Assembly: GCA_023411375.1 (NCBI GenBank)
Contig: JAEYOW010000009.1
Span: forward strand, 1-11,936
Direction: 5' to 3'
Source of the DNA: Bacillota bacterium
GTDB lineage: Bacteria > Bacillota > Clostridia > Christensenellales > Aristaeellaceae
DNA length: 11,936 nucleotides
Shown: positions 1 through 5,729 of the stretch, in pieces
How positions within the stretch are numbered: position 1 is the first letter of the stretch
Layout of the letters: each line of letters starts with the position of its first letter
Program-made: the position numbers and the translations under genes
The notes under the pieces: model-generated
What the model was told of the DNA's origin: nothing
The model's input: the letters and a program-made list of their open reading frames with translations, nothing else
Database searches by the model: none

Positions 1-67
1 GCATGGTCTCTACTACCATTTGCTTAAACTCGGCTGTGTATCGCTTGTTTGGTGCTCCCTTTGGCAT
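1..67 (-). CDS. IS3-family transposase OrfA, N-terminal fragment cut by window edge
   Basis: Only the first 22 codons are in the window: MPKGAPNKRYTAEFKQMVVE and two more residues. This is the beginning of the helix-turn-helix (transposase_8-like) domain of OrfA, the DNA-binding subunit that is normally joined to the DDE-domain OrfB by programmed frameshifting. The start codon is at 67-65. The ribosome site AGGGGTG (81-75) lies 7 nt upstream and is buried in the 3' arm of a 15-bp hairpin. Whether the gene is intact cannot be judged. Confidence 0.82.
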   Translation of the reverse strand, partial: MPKGAPNKRYTAEFKQMVVETM

Positions 68-74
68 AATAAAT

Positions 75-120
75 CACCCCTAATGTTAGTAGTATATCAT
101 ACTGTCTAACATTAGGGGTG
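75..120 (-). repeat. 15-bp perfect inverted repeat within the IS3 left end, covering the transposase ribosome site
   Basis: Arms at 75-89 and 106-120 (CACCCCTAATGTTAG and its exact reverse complement) are separated by 16 bp, which itself contains a shorter AGTAT/ATACT pair (91-95 and 99-103). In minus-strand RNA the second arm contains the ribosome site of the transposase gene. The loop carries -10-like hexamers on the minus strand (TATGAT 101-96, TATACT 96-91), but I see no convincing -35. Transcripts entering from outside would fold and hide the ribosome site; one started in the loop would lack the first arm. Confidence 0.8.
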
Positions 121-174
121 CAGTTCACAGGCATTAGAAAAGGCGTATCCTTGTTGCGACAGGAGGTGGCGTCC

Positions 175-666
175 ATGGCAAATGAGGATCAAAAGGATTT
201 TAACGCGATGCTTCACGGGGATACGGACATGCCCAAAATCCAGATCATCACCGATACAAAAACCATCGAAAAATACGGCGGTACGCGAATGTACTTCGCT
301 CCCCCACTGGATTATGACCGCGTGATGAGGCAGGTTCCCTTCGGAAAACTTATCACCGTGGGAGATATCCGCGCGCACTTCGCCAAAGCCAATCTGGCGG
401 ATTTTACGGACCCGATCACCGCGGGTATCTTTGTTTCCATCGCGGCCTGGGCCAGCGCGCAGCGCGACGGTGATGAAACCCCTTACTGGCGCACGCTCAA
501 AGCAAACGGTGAACTAAACCCCAAATTTCCCGGCGGCGTCGGGGCGCAGAAAAAGCGTCTGGAGGCGGAAGGCCATATCGTTGTGGCGAAAGGCAGGACG
601 AATATCCGCTGGTATGTGAGTGGTTACGAGGACAAGCTTTACCCTCTGGAATGTTCTGACCGCTGA
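175..666 (+). CDS. MGMT-fold (alkyltransferase-like) DNA-binding protein lacking the acceptor cysteine
   Basis: A 163-residue protein. Residues 54-73 (VPFGKLITVGDI...) match the helix-turn-helix entry of O6-alkylguanine-DNA alkyltransferases, and residues 103-136 (TPYWRTLKANGELNPKFPGG to EAEGH) match the active-site region. The acceptor Cys of PCHR is replaced by Tyr104 (PYWR), so self-methyl transfer is not expected. The positions of the nucleotide-flipping Tyr and of the Arg finger of human MGMT align with Val and Ile. Alkyltransferase-like proteins (ATLs) also lack the Cys and mark alkylated bases for nucleotide excision repair; a related role is possible but not shown. The start at 175 is chosen because AGGAGG (161-166) lies 8 nt upstream; the in-frame GTG at 118 falls inside the IS end. 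It is convergent with the VanW gene, 53 bp away. No promoter is obvious between the IS tip and the gene. Confidence 0.8.
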   Translation: MANEDQKDFNAMLHGDTDMPKIQIITDTKTIEKYGGTRMYFAPPLDYDRVMRQVPFGKLITVGDIRAHFAKANLADFTDPITAGIFVSIAAWASAQRDGDETPYWRTLKANGELNPKFPGGVGAQKKRLEAEGHIVVAKGRTNIRWYVSGYEDKLYPLECSDR

Positions 667-719
667 AATTTCCGTCCCATCCGTCTTCGCAACTTTCAAA
701 AACAGTTTCCTATAAACGC

Positions 720-2585
720 TCAATTATACTCCACAACCTGCTGATAGGCCTTGTATGTGCTGGTATGCAGCAGGTTTCGCTTCGTTTCCTGCCCATCCTT
801 GTACCATACCTGATACGTCTCCACCACATAGCCTGTACGGGCCTTCACCGTCGTCTTGCTGGTGCCGTAAGGCAGCTCCGTATTGTTGACATACTTGACC
901 TCCACGGGAGGCTCCATGGTTTTGATCACCTTGGATTCAAGGTCGATGCTCACACCTTCGCCCAGAGACATGCCCCAGATCTCCGCGGACATCTTGCGGT
1001 CCTTATAGTAAGTGATAAGGAAAATGGGCGTTGATTTATTGTTTTTGAATTTGAAATCCAGATTGGGCCAGTTGACGGTCGCATCCTCGCCCCGGTTAAC
1101 ATAGGTGCTGGGCCACGCATGGGGGCTTCGGTAGACAATTTCCAGGTCCGCGCGGGCCACGGCATTAAAAATCGTGGAGGATACCTGGCATATGCCTCCG
1201 CCAACCTCCTCAATGCTCTGGCCCGCCGCGATCGCCCCGGCGGATTTGTAGCCCTTATCCGTGGTACGCTGGCCTGTGGCCTCATTGAAGCTGAAGGTCT
1301 CGCCCGGCATCAACGCGGTGCCGTTGATTGCCTTGCACGCAAGGTCGATATTGGTATTGCGGTTGGATTCCTTGGTGGTATCCGTCGTATATGCCGCGAC
1401 CAGCTTAAAGTTGGCCGCCAGGTCTGCCTTGGTGACCCCGGGCTGGGTTACAATCGGGTCGACTGTGACCGTCGCGCCACGCTCCCAACGGTCCAGTGCC
1501 GCGGTTATCCGCTCGTAGAGTATCTCCTTGTCAAACGTTACGCCCGGCTGCTCTTCGCTAAACGTAAAGGTACGCGTATTGTAATCAAACGTCAGAATCT
1601 GCGCGTCGACGGGTTCACGCGTTACATAAGCGGAAATCTCATCCACAATTTTCCGCACGGCGTCGTGATCGTAGCTGGCGGAAGTGGTCAGGTTGATTCC
1701 GCTCTCCCGCAGGGCGATCGCCGTGTTGGTGCGCTCTCGAAACGGCGTCTGCAATGTACTCTGGATGGCGGTGGTATTGGTACGTCCGATGGCGTAAGCG
1801 CGTTCCAGCACGTTGCCCAGGTCCCTTGTCGCGGGCACGTTGGACGAATCCACCGTCCAGGTTTTATCTCCAATAGCCACGTTGACGGAAAACGCGGCCG
1901 GCGCGTCTGAACCCACGGCAGTCAGCGCCTCGCGCGCCTGCTCAATGGTCATGTCGCCGACGTGCACCCCATCCACAAAGATACCCGGATAGATCACTTC
2001 GCGGGACATGTAGCCGCGGTACTGTTTGTATGCGTCCATCACGCCCTGATCGTAACGCAGCAGCTCGCCGTTGATAAAGGCATAGTTGCCAAAATCCTTC
2101 CAGAAGTAACCCGCCATCTGAGGCATCATCATCACGCCTAAAACACACATACCCAGCAGGCTGAGCGTAATAACGCCAACATACAGGTATGCCTGCCAGC
2201 CGCGGGGCTGCCGGTCCCGGCTTCGGCCTCCGCCTCCGGCCGTTTTTTTTGCCTTGCGGGGTTCGGGTTCGCGCTTCTGCACGTTCTTTTTACGCTCAGG
2301 CTCCTGCGCCTTTGGGCGCGCCGTCATGGGCACCGAGGAAACCGGCTGCTTCCAGGAGGGGTCGTCGTCGAATACAAAGGGTTCGTCCAGAGCAGGCGAA
2401 AGCTCTCCGGATACCTCATAAAGAGGCCTGTATCCCAGCATGCCGACGTGTGGTGCCACGTCCGACAGGCTCGCGGGAGCGGCAAATTCCCCCGCGTCGT
2501 TTACAATCACGCGTTCCGAACGCCTCATACGCGCACGGTCACCGGGAGGGTCAGCGATGCCCATATCATTCCAATCAACCGCCAT
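720..2585 (-). CDS. VanW-domain, G5-domain membrane-anchored cell-wall protein
   Basis: A 621-residue protein. Residues 1-130 are a polar, presumably cytoplasmic tail with a Lys/Arg/Pro-rich stretch (about 90-130). One membrane helix follows at about 131-155 (AYLYVGVITLSLLGMCVLGV). Outside the membrane come a region resembling the peptidoglycan-binding repeats often found before VanW (about 195-385), the VanW domain (about 397-540, with GGGICQVSSTIFNA at 462-475) and a G5-like C-terminal segment (about 555-621). VanW proteins are widespread in Clostridia; their biochemical role is unknown, and this one does not imply vancomycin resistance, since no vanHAX genes are nearby. The ATG at 2585 is preceded by AAGGAGGGG (2599-2591). 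It starts 29 bp after rex ends and is probably cotranscribed with it. No clear terminator is visible in the 53 bp before the convergent MGMT-fold gene. Confidence 0.9.
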   Translation of the reverse strand: MAVDWNDMGIADPPGDRARMRRSERVIVNDAGEFAAPASLSDVAPHVGMLGYRPLYEVSGELSPALDEPFVFDDDPSWKQPVSSVPMTARPKAQEPERKKNVQKREPEPRKAKKTAGGGGRSRDRQPRGWQAYLYVGVITLSLLGMCVLGVMMMPQMAGYFWKDFGNYAFINGELLRYDQGVMDAYKQYRGYMSREVIYPGIFVDGVHVGDMTIEQAREALTAVGSDAPAAFSVNVAIGDKTWTVDSSNVPATRDLGNVLERAYAIGRTNTTAIQSTLQTPFRERTNTAIALRESGINLTTSASYDHDAVRKIVDEISAYVTREPVDAQILTFDYNTRTFTFSEEQPGVTFDKEILYERITAALDRWERGATVTVDPIVTQPGVTKADLAANFKLVAAYTTDTTKESNRNTNIDLACKAINGTALMPGETFSFNEATGQRTTDKGYKSAGAIAAGQSIEEVGGGICQVSSTIFNAVARADLEIVYRSPHAWPSTYVNRGEDATVNWPNLDFKFKNNKSTPIFLITYYKDRKMSAEIWGMSLGEGVSIDLESKVIKTMEPPVEVKYVNNTELPYGTSKTTVKARTGYVVETYQVWYKDGQETKRNLLHTSTYKAYQQVVEYN

Positions 2586-2614
2586 ACCAACCCCTCCTTG
2601 CCGCCTTCCGCCGT

Positions 2615-3244
2615 TCAGACCAGCTGCTGCATCATACGGAAGCTTAAAATTTCCAGACCTTCGTCCAGGTGGACGTTTACGACCGAGACATCCTCAGGAA
2701 GTTTCAAATCAACCGGTGCAAAATTCCAAAAGCCCTTTACGCCGGCCGCACAAAGCTCGTCCGCAATTTGCTGCGCGTGCATAACAGGCACGGCGAGCAC
2801 CGCGATGTCCACCTTGTTTTCCTGAATATAACGCTTCATCTGCGCAACATCCTGCACGATCATTCCGCCAACTTCCATGCCGATCTTCTTCTCGTCGCTG
2901 TCAAAGACCGCGACGGTTTCAAAGCCGTTGGCCGGAAACGAGTCCGAAAGCGCCACCGCGCGGCCTATGTTGCCGCCGCCCACGATAATCATGCGGTGTA
3001 CATGGTCCACGCCCAAAATGCGCCCGATATGCTCGCGCAGCCCCGAAACGGAATAGCCGTAGCCCTGTCTTCCAAATCCGCCAAAGCAATTGATGTCCTG
3101 CCGTATCTGGGAGGCGGTCAGGCGCATACGCTCGCCCAAGCCCTGTGAGGAAATCTGTTTGACTCCTTCCGTCTCCAACTCTCTTAAATGACGGTAATAC
3201 GCAGGCAATCGTTTGATGACCGCCTCCGAAACATATCCTGCCAT
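2615..3244 (-). CDS. rex: Redox-sensing transcriptional repressor Rex
   Basis: A 209-residue protein of normal Rex length. The N-terminal winged helix (about 1-80) carries highly conserved Rex motifs: VSEAVIKRLPAYYRHL, then TASQIRQDINCFGGFGRQGYGY at about 43-64. A Rossmann domain follows with the dinucleotide loop VGGGNIGRA (88-96), and the C-terminal helix (from about 195) swaps between subunits. Rex dimers sense the NADH/NAD+ ratio; NADH releases the repressor from fermentation and respiration promoters. The start at 3244 has GGGGAG 8 nt upstream. The first gene of a probable rex-vanW transcript, it has a good promoter about 100 bp upstream that overlaps a Rex-like half-site, so autoregulation is likely. 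Confidence 0.97.
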   Translation of the reverse strand: MAGYVSEAVIKRLPAYYRHLRELETEGVKQISSQGLGERMRLTASQIRQDINCFGGFGRQGYGYSVSGLREHIGRILGVDHVHRMIIVGGGNIGRAVALSDSFPANGFETVAVFDSDEKKIGMEVGGMIVQDVAQMKRYIQENKVDIAVLAVPVMHAQQIADELCAAGVKGFWNFAPVDLKLPEDVSVVNVHLDEGLEILSFRMMQQLV

Positions 3245-3345
3245 GATTCGCGCTCCCCCATTCGTGTCATTTCATACTGCGTCGTTAAAAACGGCGGCTG
3301 ACCACAGCCAGTCGCAGCGCCTATGGCCCGTTCGCATTACTGTTT

Positions 3346-3374
3346 ATTATAACATATTGATGTATTTTTCACAA
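3346..3374 (-). promoter_or_regulatory. Promoter of rex with overlapping Rex-box-like half-site
   Basis: On the minus strand, TTGTGA (3374-3369) and TATAAT (3351-3346) are separated by exactly 17 bp, a near-consensus sigma-A promoter. The -35 begins the sequence TTGTGAAAAATACATCAA (3374-3357). Its first half matches the TTGTGAA arm of the TTGTGAA-N4-TTCACAA operator known for Gram-positive Rex proteins, and it ends in CAA at the expected spacing; the middle of the second arm does not match. The transcript would have a leader of about 95 nt before rex. Confidence 0.72.
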
Positions 3375-3402
3375 GTTTTGATTGCCGCAAAGGAACATCC
3401 GT

Positions 3403-4443
3403 TCACAGGATTCTCCGGCGTGTTGGATAAATCTCCGATCCGCGCAGCAAAAGCTCCGAATCAAACACGGTCCGCTTGGCGTTTTGCGGGCGATGCTTGC
3501 GGTTCCGGTGCAGCTTTTCCAGCATAATGCTGGCGCATTCATCACCCATGGCAAATGTGGGTTGTTGAATTTCAGTAATGGAAGGGGCATGGAACAGGTC
3601 AAAGGGAGCCAGCGATCCGAATGAAATGACCGCGATATCCTCCGGTATCGACAGTCCGGAGTCGCGGATAGCTCTAATGGTGCCGATAGCCATCAGGTTG
3701 TTGGTACAGAAAATAGCGGTAACCTGCCGTTGCTTCAAAATATCGCGGGTCAACTGATAGCCGCTATCCGTCTTAAAATCACCATAGAGTATATATTCGC
3801 GGCGTATCTCGATATCATGGGCCTTCAGCGTGTCGATGTAGGCGTTTAAACGGTCCAGCCCGGGTTTGGATGAGATAGGTCCGGCAATGATGGCGATATC
3901 CGTGTGTCCGGCGGCAATCAACGCTTCCACGGCTTTGGTGGATACATCGTAGTTATCCTGAAACACGCCGTCGATGCCATAGCCCTTCAAATCCCGGTCA
4001 ATCAGAACAACGGAAGTGCCCGCTTCATTCAGTTTTTTTAAATAACTGGCGTTATACTCCACCGTTTCCGAGATGGGCGAAATAATAATGCCATTGACGT
4101 TACGCTGCTGCAGCATACTCAGGCAGCGAATCTCCCGTTGCGGAGACTCGTCCGAATTGCAGATGAACGTGTCGACATTGTGGCGGTACAGCCGGTCCGT
4201 GATGCTGGTGATGATTTCCTGAAAAAACACGTTATGCAAATCGGCCACTACGATACCGACGAGTTCATTACCGGAACGCACCTTATGTCGGTAACGCTTG
4301 GGCTCGAACCCGGCGCTTTGGGCAAGGTCAAGAATTCTCTGCTTCGTTTCTTCATTCACATAACCGTTATTGCGCAGCGCGCGTGAAACCGTTGCGGTAG
4401 AGACGTTTGCCGCCTCGGCCAGCTCCCGGATGTTTTTGATCAT
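3403..4443 (-). CDS. LacI-family transcriptional regulator of the adjacent sugar operon
   Basis: A 346-residue protein: N-terminal LacI helix-turn-helix (about 4-45, IRELAEAANVSTATVSRALR), a hinge (about 50-64) and a periplasmic-binding-protein-like sugar-sensing domain (from about residue 60). The start at 4443 is chosen because AAGGAG (4458-4453) sits 9 nt upstream; an in-frame ATG at 4467 lacks this. The hinge is odd: where LacI-family proteins typically have ARxL, with Leu wedged into a central CpG of the operator, this protein has RHKV, so the Leu is Val. The gene is divergent from the kinase-mutarotase-ABC-aldolase operon, and control of that operon by the imported sugar or its phosphate is the natural inference. 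Whether it represses or activates is not visible. Confidence 0.92.
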   Translation of the reverse strand: MIKNIRELAEAANVSTATVSRALRNNGYVNEETKQRILDLAQSAGFEPKRYRHKVRSGNELVGIVVADLHNVFFQEIITSITDRLYRHNVDTFICNSDESPQREIRCLSMLQQRNVNGIIISPISETVEYNASYLKKLNEAGTSVVLIDRDLKGYGIDGVFQDNYDVSTKAVEALIAAGHTDIAIIAGPISSKPGLDRLNAYIDTLKAHDIEIRREYILYGDFKTDSGYQLTRDILKQRQVTAIFCTNNLMAIGTIRAIRDSGLSIPEDIAVISFGSLAPFDLFHAPSITEIQQPTFAMGDECASIMLEKLHRNRKHRPQNAKRTVFDSELLLRGSEIYPTRRRIL

Positions 4444-4487
4444 CGTACCGTTCTCCTTCCGGATCATTCTATCTGTTACTGAATTTG

Positions 4488-4516
4488 ATTATATACGCGT
4501 ATTGTGAAAAATACAA
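4488..4516 (-). promoter_or_regulatory. Promoter of the LacI-family regulator gene
   Basis: On the minus strand, TTGTAT (4516-4511) and TATAAT (4493-4488) are separated by 17 bp, predicting a leader of roughly 40 nt. The palindrome ATACGCGTAT (4493-4502) touches the -10. The spacer and -35 are covered, on the plus strand, by TTGTGAAAAATACA (4502-4515), the same 14-mer found in the rex promoter. Confidence 0.65.
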
Positions 4517-4529
4517 TCAGAACGACATG

Positions 4530-4548
4530 TTTTTCAACGCTTGAAAAA
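4530..4548. promoter_or_regulatory. Palindrome with 8-bp arms upstream of the regulator promoter (operator candidate)
   Basis: TTTTTCAA, a CGC centre and TTGAAAAA form a perfect inverted repeat with a 3-bp centre. It lies 14 bp upstream of the regulator's -35 element and about 115 bp upstream of the operon -35. Length and symmetry suit a LacI-family operator, but the CG is off centre, and which protein binds is not known. Confidence 0.45.
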
Positions 4549-4606
4549 TCCGTTTTACATAGAAAGGCAAGCACGGATCCGCCCTTTTGCCGCCTTAGCT
4601 TTTCGG

Positions 4607-4628
4607 ATTATTTTCATATGAAAATAAT
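4607..4628. promoter_or_regulatory. 22-bp perfect palindrome in the divergent region, probable operator
   Basis: The arm ATTATTTTCAT (4607-4617) is followed immediately by its exact reverse complement (4618-4628). The core word TTTTCATAT recurs in direct orientation at 4655-4663, 44 bp downstream (about four helical turns), where it touches the -35 of the sugar operon. Perfect symmetry over 22 bp and the repeated half-site make this the best operator candidate for the LacI-family protein. The centre is CATATG rather than the CpG usual for the family. Confidence 0.55.
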
Positions 4629-4662
4629 GCAACAAATGTAATGCAATATAATAATTTTCATA

Positions 4663-4691
4663 TTGACAACCCTATGCCACGGCAGTAGCAT
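4663..4691 (+). promoter_or_regulatory. Promoter of the kinase-mutarotase-ABC-aldolase operon
   Basis: A consensus -35 TTGACA (4663-4668) is followed after 17 bp by TAGCAT (4686-4691), a moderate -10. TATAGA at 4691 is an alternative, but its spacing of 22 bp is poor. The leader would be about 80 nt and contain the 10-bp inverted repeat at 4707-4756. The -35 abuts the operator-like half-site TTTTCATAT. Confidence 0.6.
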
Positions 4692-4706
4692 ATAGAAAAA
4701 GAGATA

Positions 4707-4756
4707 GCGTTTATATGAATTGTCCAAAGGGTAGCTAACCGTATCGATATAAACGC
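4707..4756 (+). repeat. 10-bp inverted repeat in the operon leader just before the kinase ribosome site
   Basis: GCGTTTATAT (4707-4716) and ATATAAACGC (4747-4756) are exact reverse complements, separated by 30 bp. In RNA this is a 10-bp stem ending 7 nt before GGAGG (4764-4768) of the kinase gene. As DNA, the two arms are 40 bp apart and could be a pair of half-operators downstream of the promoter. The sequence does not decide between the two. Confidence 0.5.
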
Positions 4757-4776
4757 ATTGCGTGGAGGCAGAATTC

Positions 4777-5709
4777 ATGAATACGAGCGATCAAGTTACC
4801 GTGTTTGGCAGTTTTGTTGTTGATCTGATGGCGCGTACGCCTCGGCTGCCGGTTCCCGGAGAAACAGTGAAAGGCACATTTTTTAAACAAGGCGCCGGCG
4901 GCAAGGGCTTTAATCAGGGCATCGCGGCCCACAAAGCGGGCGGCAATGTGGTGATGATCACAAAGCTTGGACGGGACAGCCTGGCTCAAGTCGCGACGGA
5001 TGCGATGGACGCCGTCGGTTTGCCCAAGGACAGCCTGTTTTATAACGATGAGGTCGCCACCGGCGTCGCGCTGATCATGGTTAACGAAACCACCAGTCAG
5101 AATGAGATTGTCGTGGTGCCCGGCGCATGCGGTACGATTACGGATAGAGACATCGCGGGCGTCGAAAATAAAATTTGTGATTCCGCGTACATTCTGTTTC
5201 AGCTGGAAGTAAATCAGGACGCCAACGAGAAAGTGGCGCGGATGGCAAAGGAGCACGGTGTAAAGGTCATCATCAACACGGCGCCATACCAGCCTATGTC
5301 TGATGAATTTCTTCGCGGAGCCTATCTGGTTACGCCTAACGAGACGGAGGCCGAAGCAATGACCGGAATTGCCGTGACGGATCTTGAAAGCGCCGACCGC
5401 GCCGCGAAGGTCATTATGGACAAAGGCGTACAGAACGTGCTTATTACGTTGGGAAGCAAAGGCGTGTATATCAACACCCTGGGTAAGTCCGAGATCATTC
5501 CGGCATACAGGGTAAACGCCGTCGACACTACGGGTGCGGGAGACGCCTTTAACGGCGGGCTCCTGACCGCGCTGGCCGAGGGCAGGTCGCTAACGGACGC
5601 GGCAAGGTTTGCCAACGCTCTGGCGGCCATTTCCGTGCAGCGCATCGGTACAACGCCATCTATGCCGGCGCGTGATGAAATTGACGCATTTATCAGCGGG
5701 CAAAGCTGA
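4777..5709 (+). CDS. deoK: PfkB-family sugar kinase, probable 2-deoxyribokinase (ribokinase relative)
   Basis: A 310-residue PfkB-family kinase that aligns along its whole length with E. coli RbsK. Visible motifs are GSFVVD (11-16), GGKGFN (41-46), FQLE (141-144), TPNETEAE (186-193) and DTTGAGDAFNGG (250-261), with Asp256 the expected catalytic base. It phosphorylates the imported sugar at O5. Position 14 is the key: RbsK has Asn14 in GSINAD, Salmonella deoxyribokinase has Met at this position (Met10) and published mutagenesis there showed it favours deoxyribose; this protein has Val14. With deoC in the same operon, 2-deoxy-D-ribose is the preferred substrate call; ribose remains possible. 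ATG at 4777 is chosen because GGAGG (4764-4768) lies 8 nt upstream; the GTG at 4762 overlaps that site. First gene of the operon. Confidence 0.85.
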   Translation: MNTSDQVTVFGSFVVDLMARTPRLPVPGETVKGTFFKQGAGGKGFNQGIAAHKAGGNVVMITKLGRDSLAQVATDAMDAVGLPKDSLFYNDEVATGVALIMVNETTSQNEIVVVPGACGTITDRDIAGVENKICDSAYILFQLEVNQDANEKVARMAKEHGVKVIINTAPYQPMSDEFLRGAYLVTPNETEAEAMTGIAVTDLESADRAAKVIMDKGVQNVLITLGSKGVYINTLGKSEIIPAYRVNAVDTTGAGDAFNGGLLTALAEGRSLTDAARFANALAAISVQRIGTTPSMPARDEIDAFISGQS

Positions 5710-5729
5710 TTTTAAAGGAGGTTTTTTCA

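Larger units (their letters stand above)
1..127 (-). mobile_element. IS3-family insertion sequence, 5' (IRL) end only
   Basis: The minus strand begins at 127 with TGAACTGCACCCC and continues into TAATGTTAGACA, a layout typical of the terminal inverted repeats of IS3-family elements in Firmicutes. It leads directly into the start of an OrfA-type transposase. The rest of the element lies outside the window to the left, so neither the other inverted repeat nor the target-site duplication can be checked. The tip at 127 is inferred from resemblance to IS3 ends and could be off by a few bases. The element stops 47 bp before the start codon of the next plus-strand gene. Confidence 0.8.

Noticed and set aside
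118..174. In-frame GTG start extending the MGMT-fold protein
   Set aside because: It lies in the IS3 terminal repeat and has no ribosome site, whereas ATG at 175 has AGGAGG at ideal spacing.
1119..1910. 263-codon open frame on the plus strand
   Set aside because: It is antisense to the VanW-domain coding region, which has clear conserved motifs; no ribosome site or domain supports it.
720..2585. Vancomycin-resistance gene suggested by the VanW name
   Set aside because: VanW-domain proteins are common in Clostridia without resistance, and no vanHAX or ligase genes are present.
4625..4646. Direct repeat TAATGCAA with a 14-bp period
   Set aside because: Too short and AT-rich to stand out beside the longer palindromes.
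4762..4776. Upstream GTG start for the kinase
   Set aside because: This GTG overlaps the GGAGG that serves the ATG at 4777, and alignment with RbsK begins at the ATG.
4444..4776. CcpA cre site in the divergent region
   Set aside because: I looked for TGNNANCG-type symmetry around each CG; none fits on both sides.
4771..4776. GAATTC at the kinase start as a cloning junction
   Set aside because: A six-base restriction site is expected by chance in 12 kb, and the surrounding sequence is continuous and natural in character.
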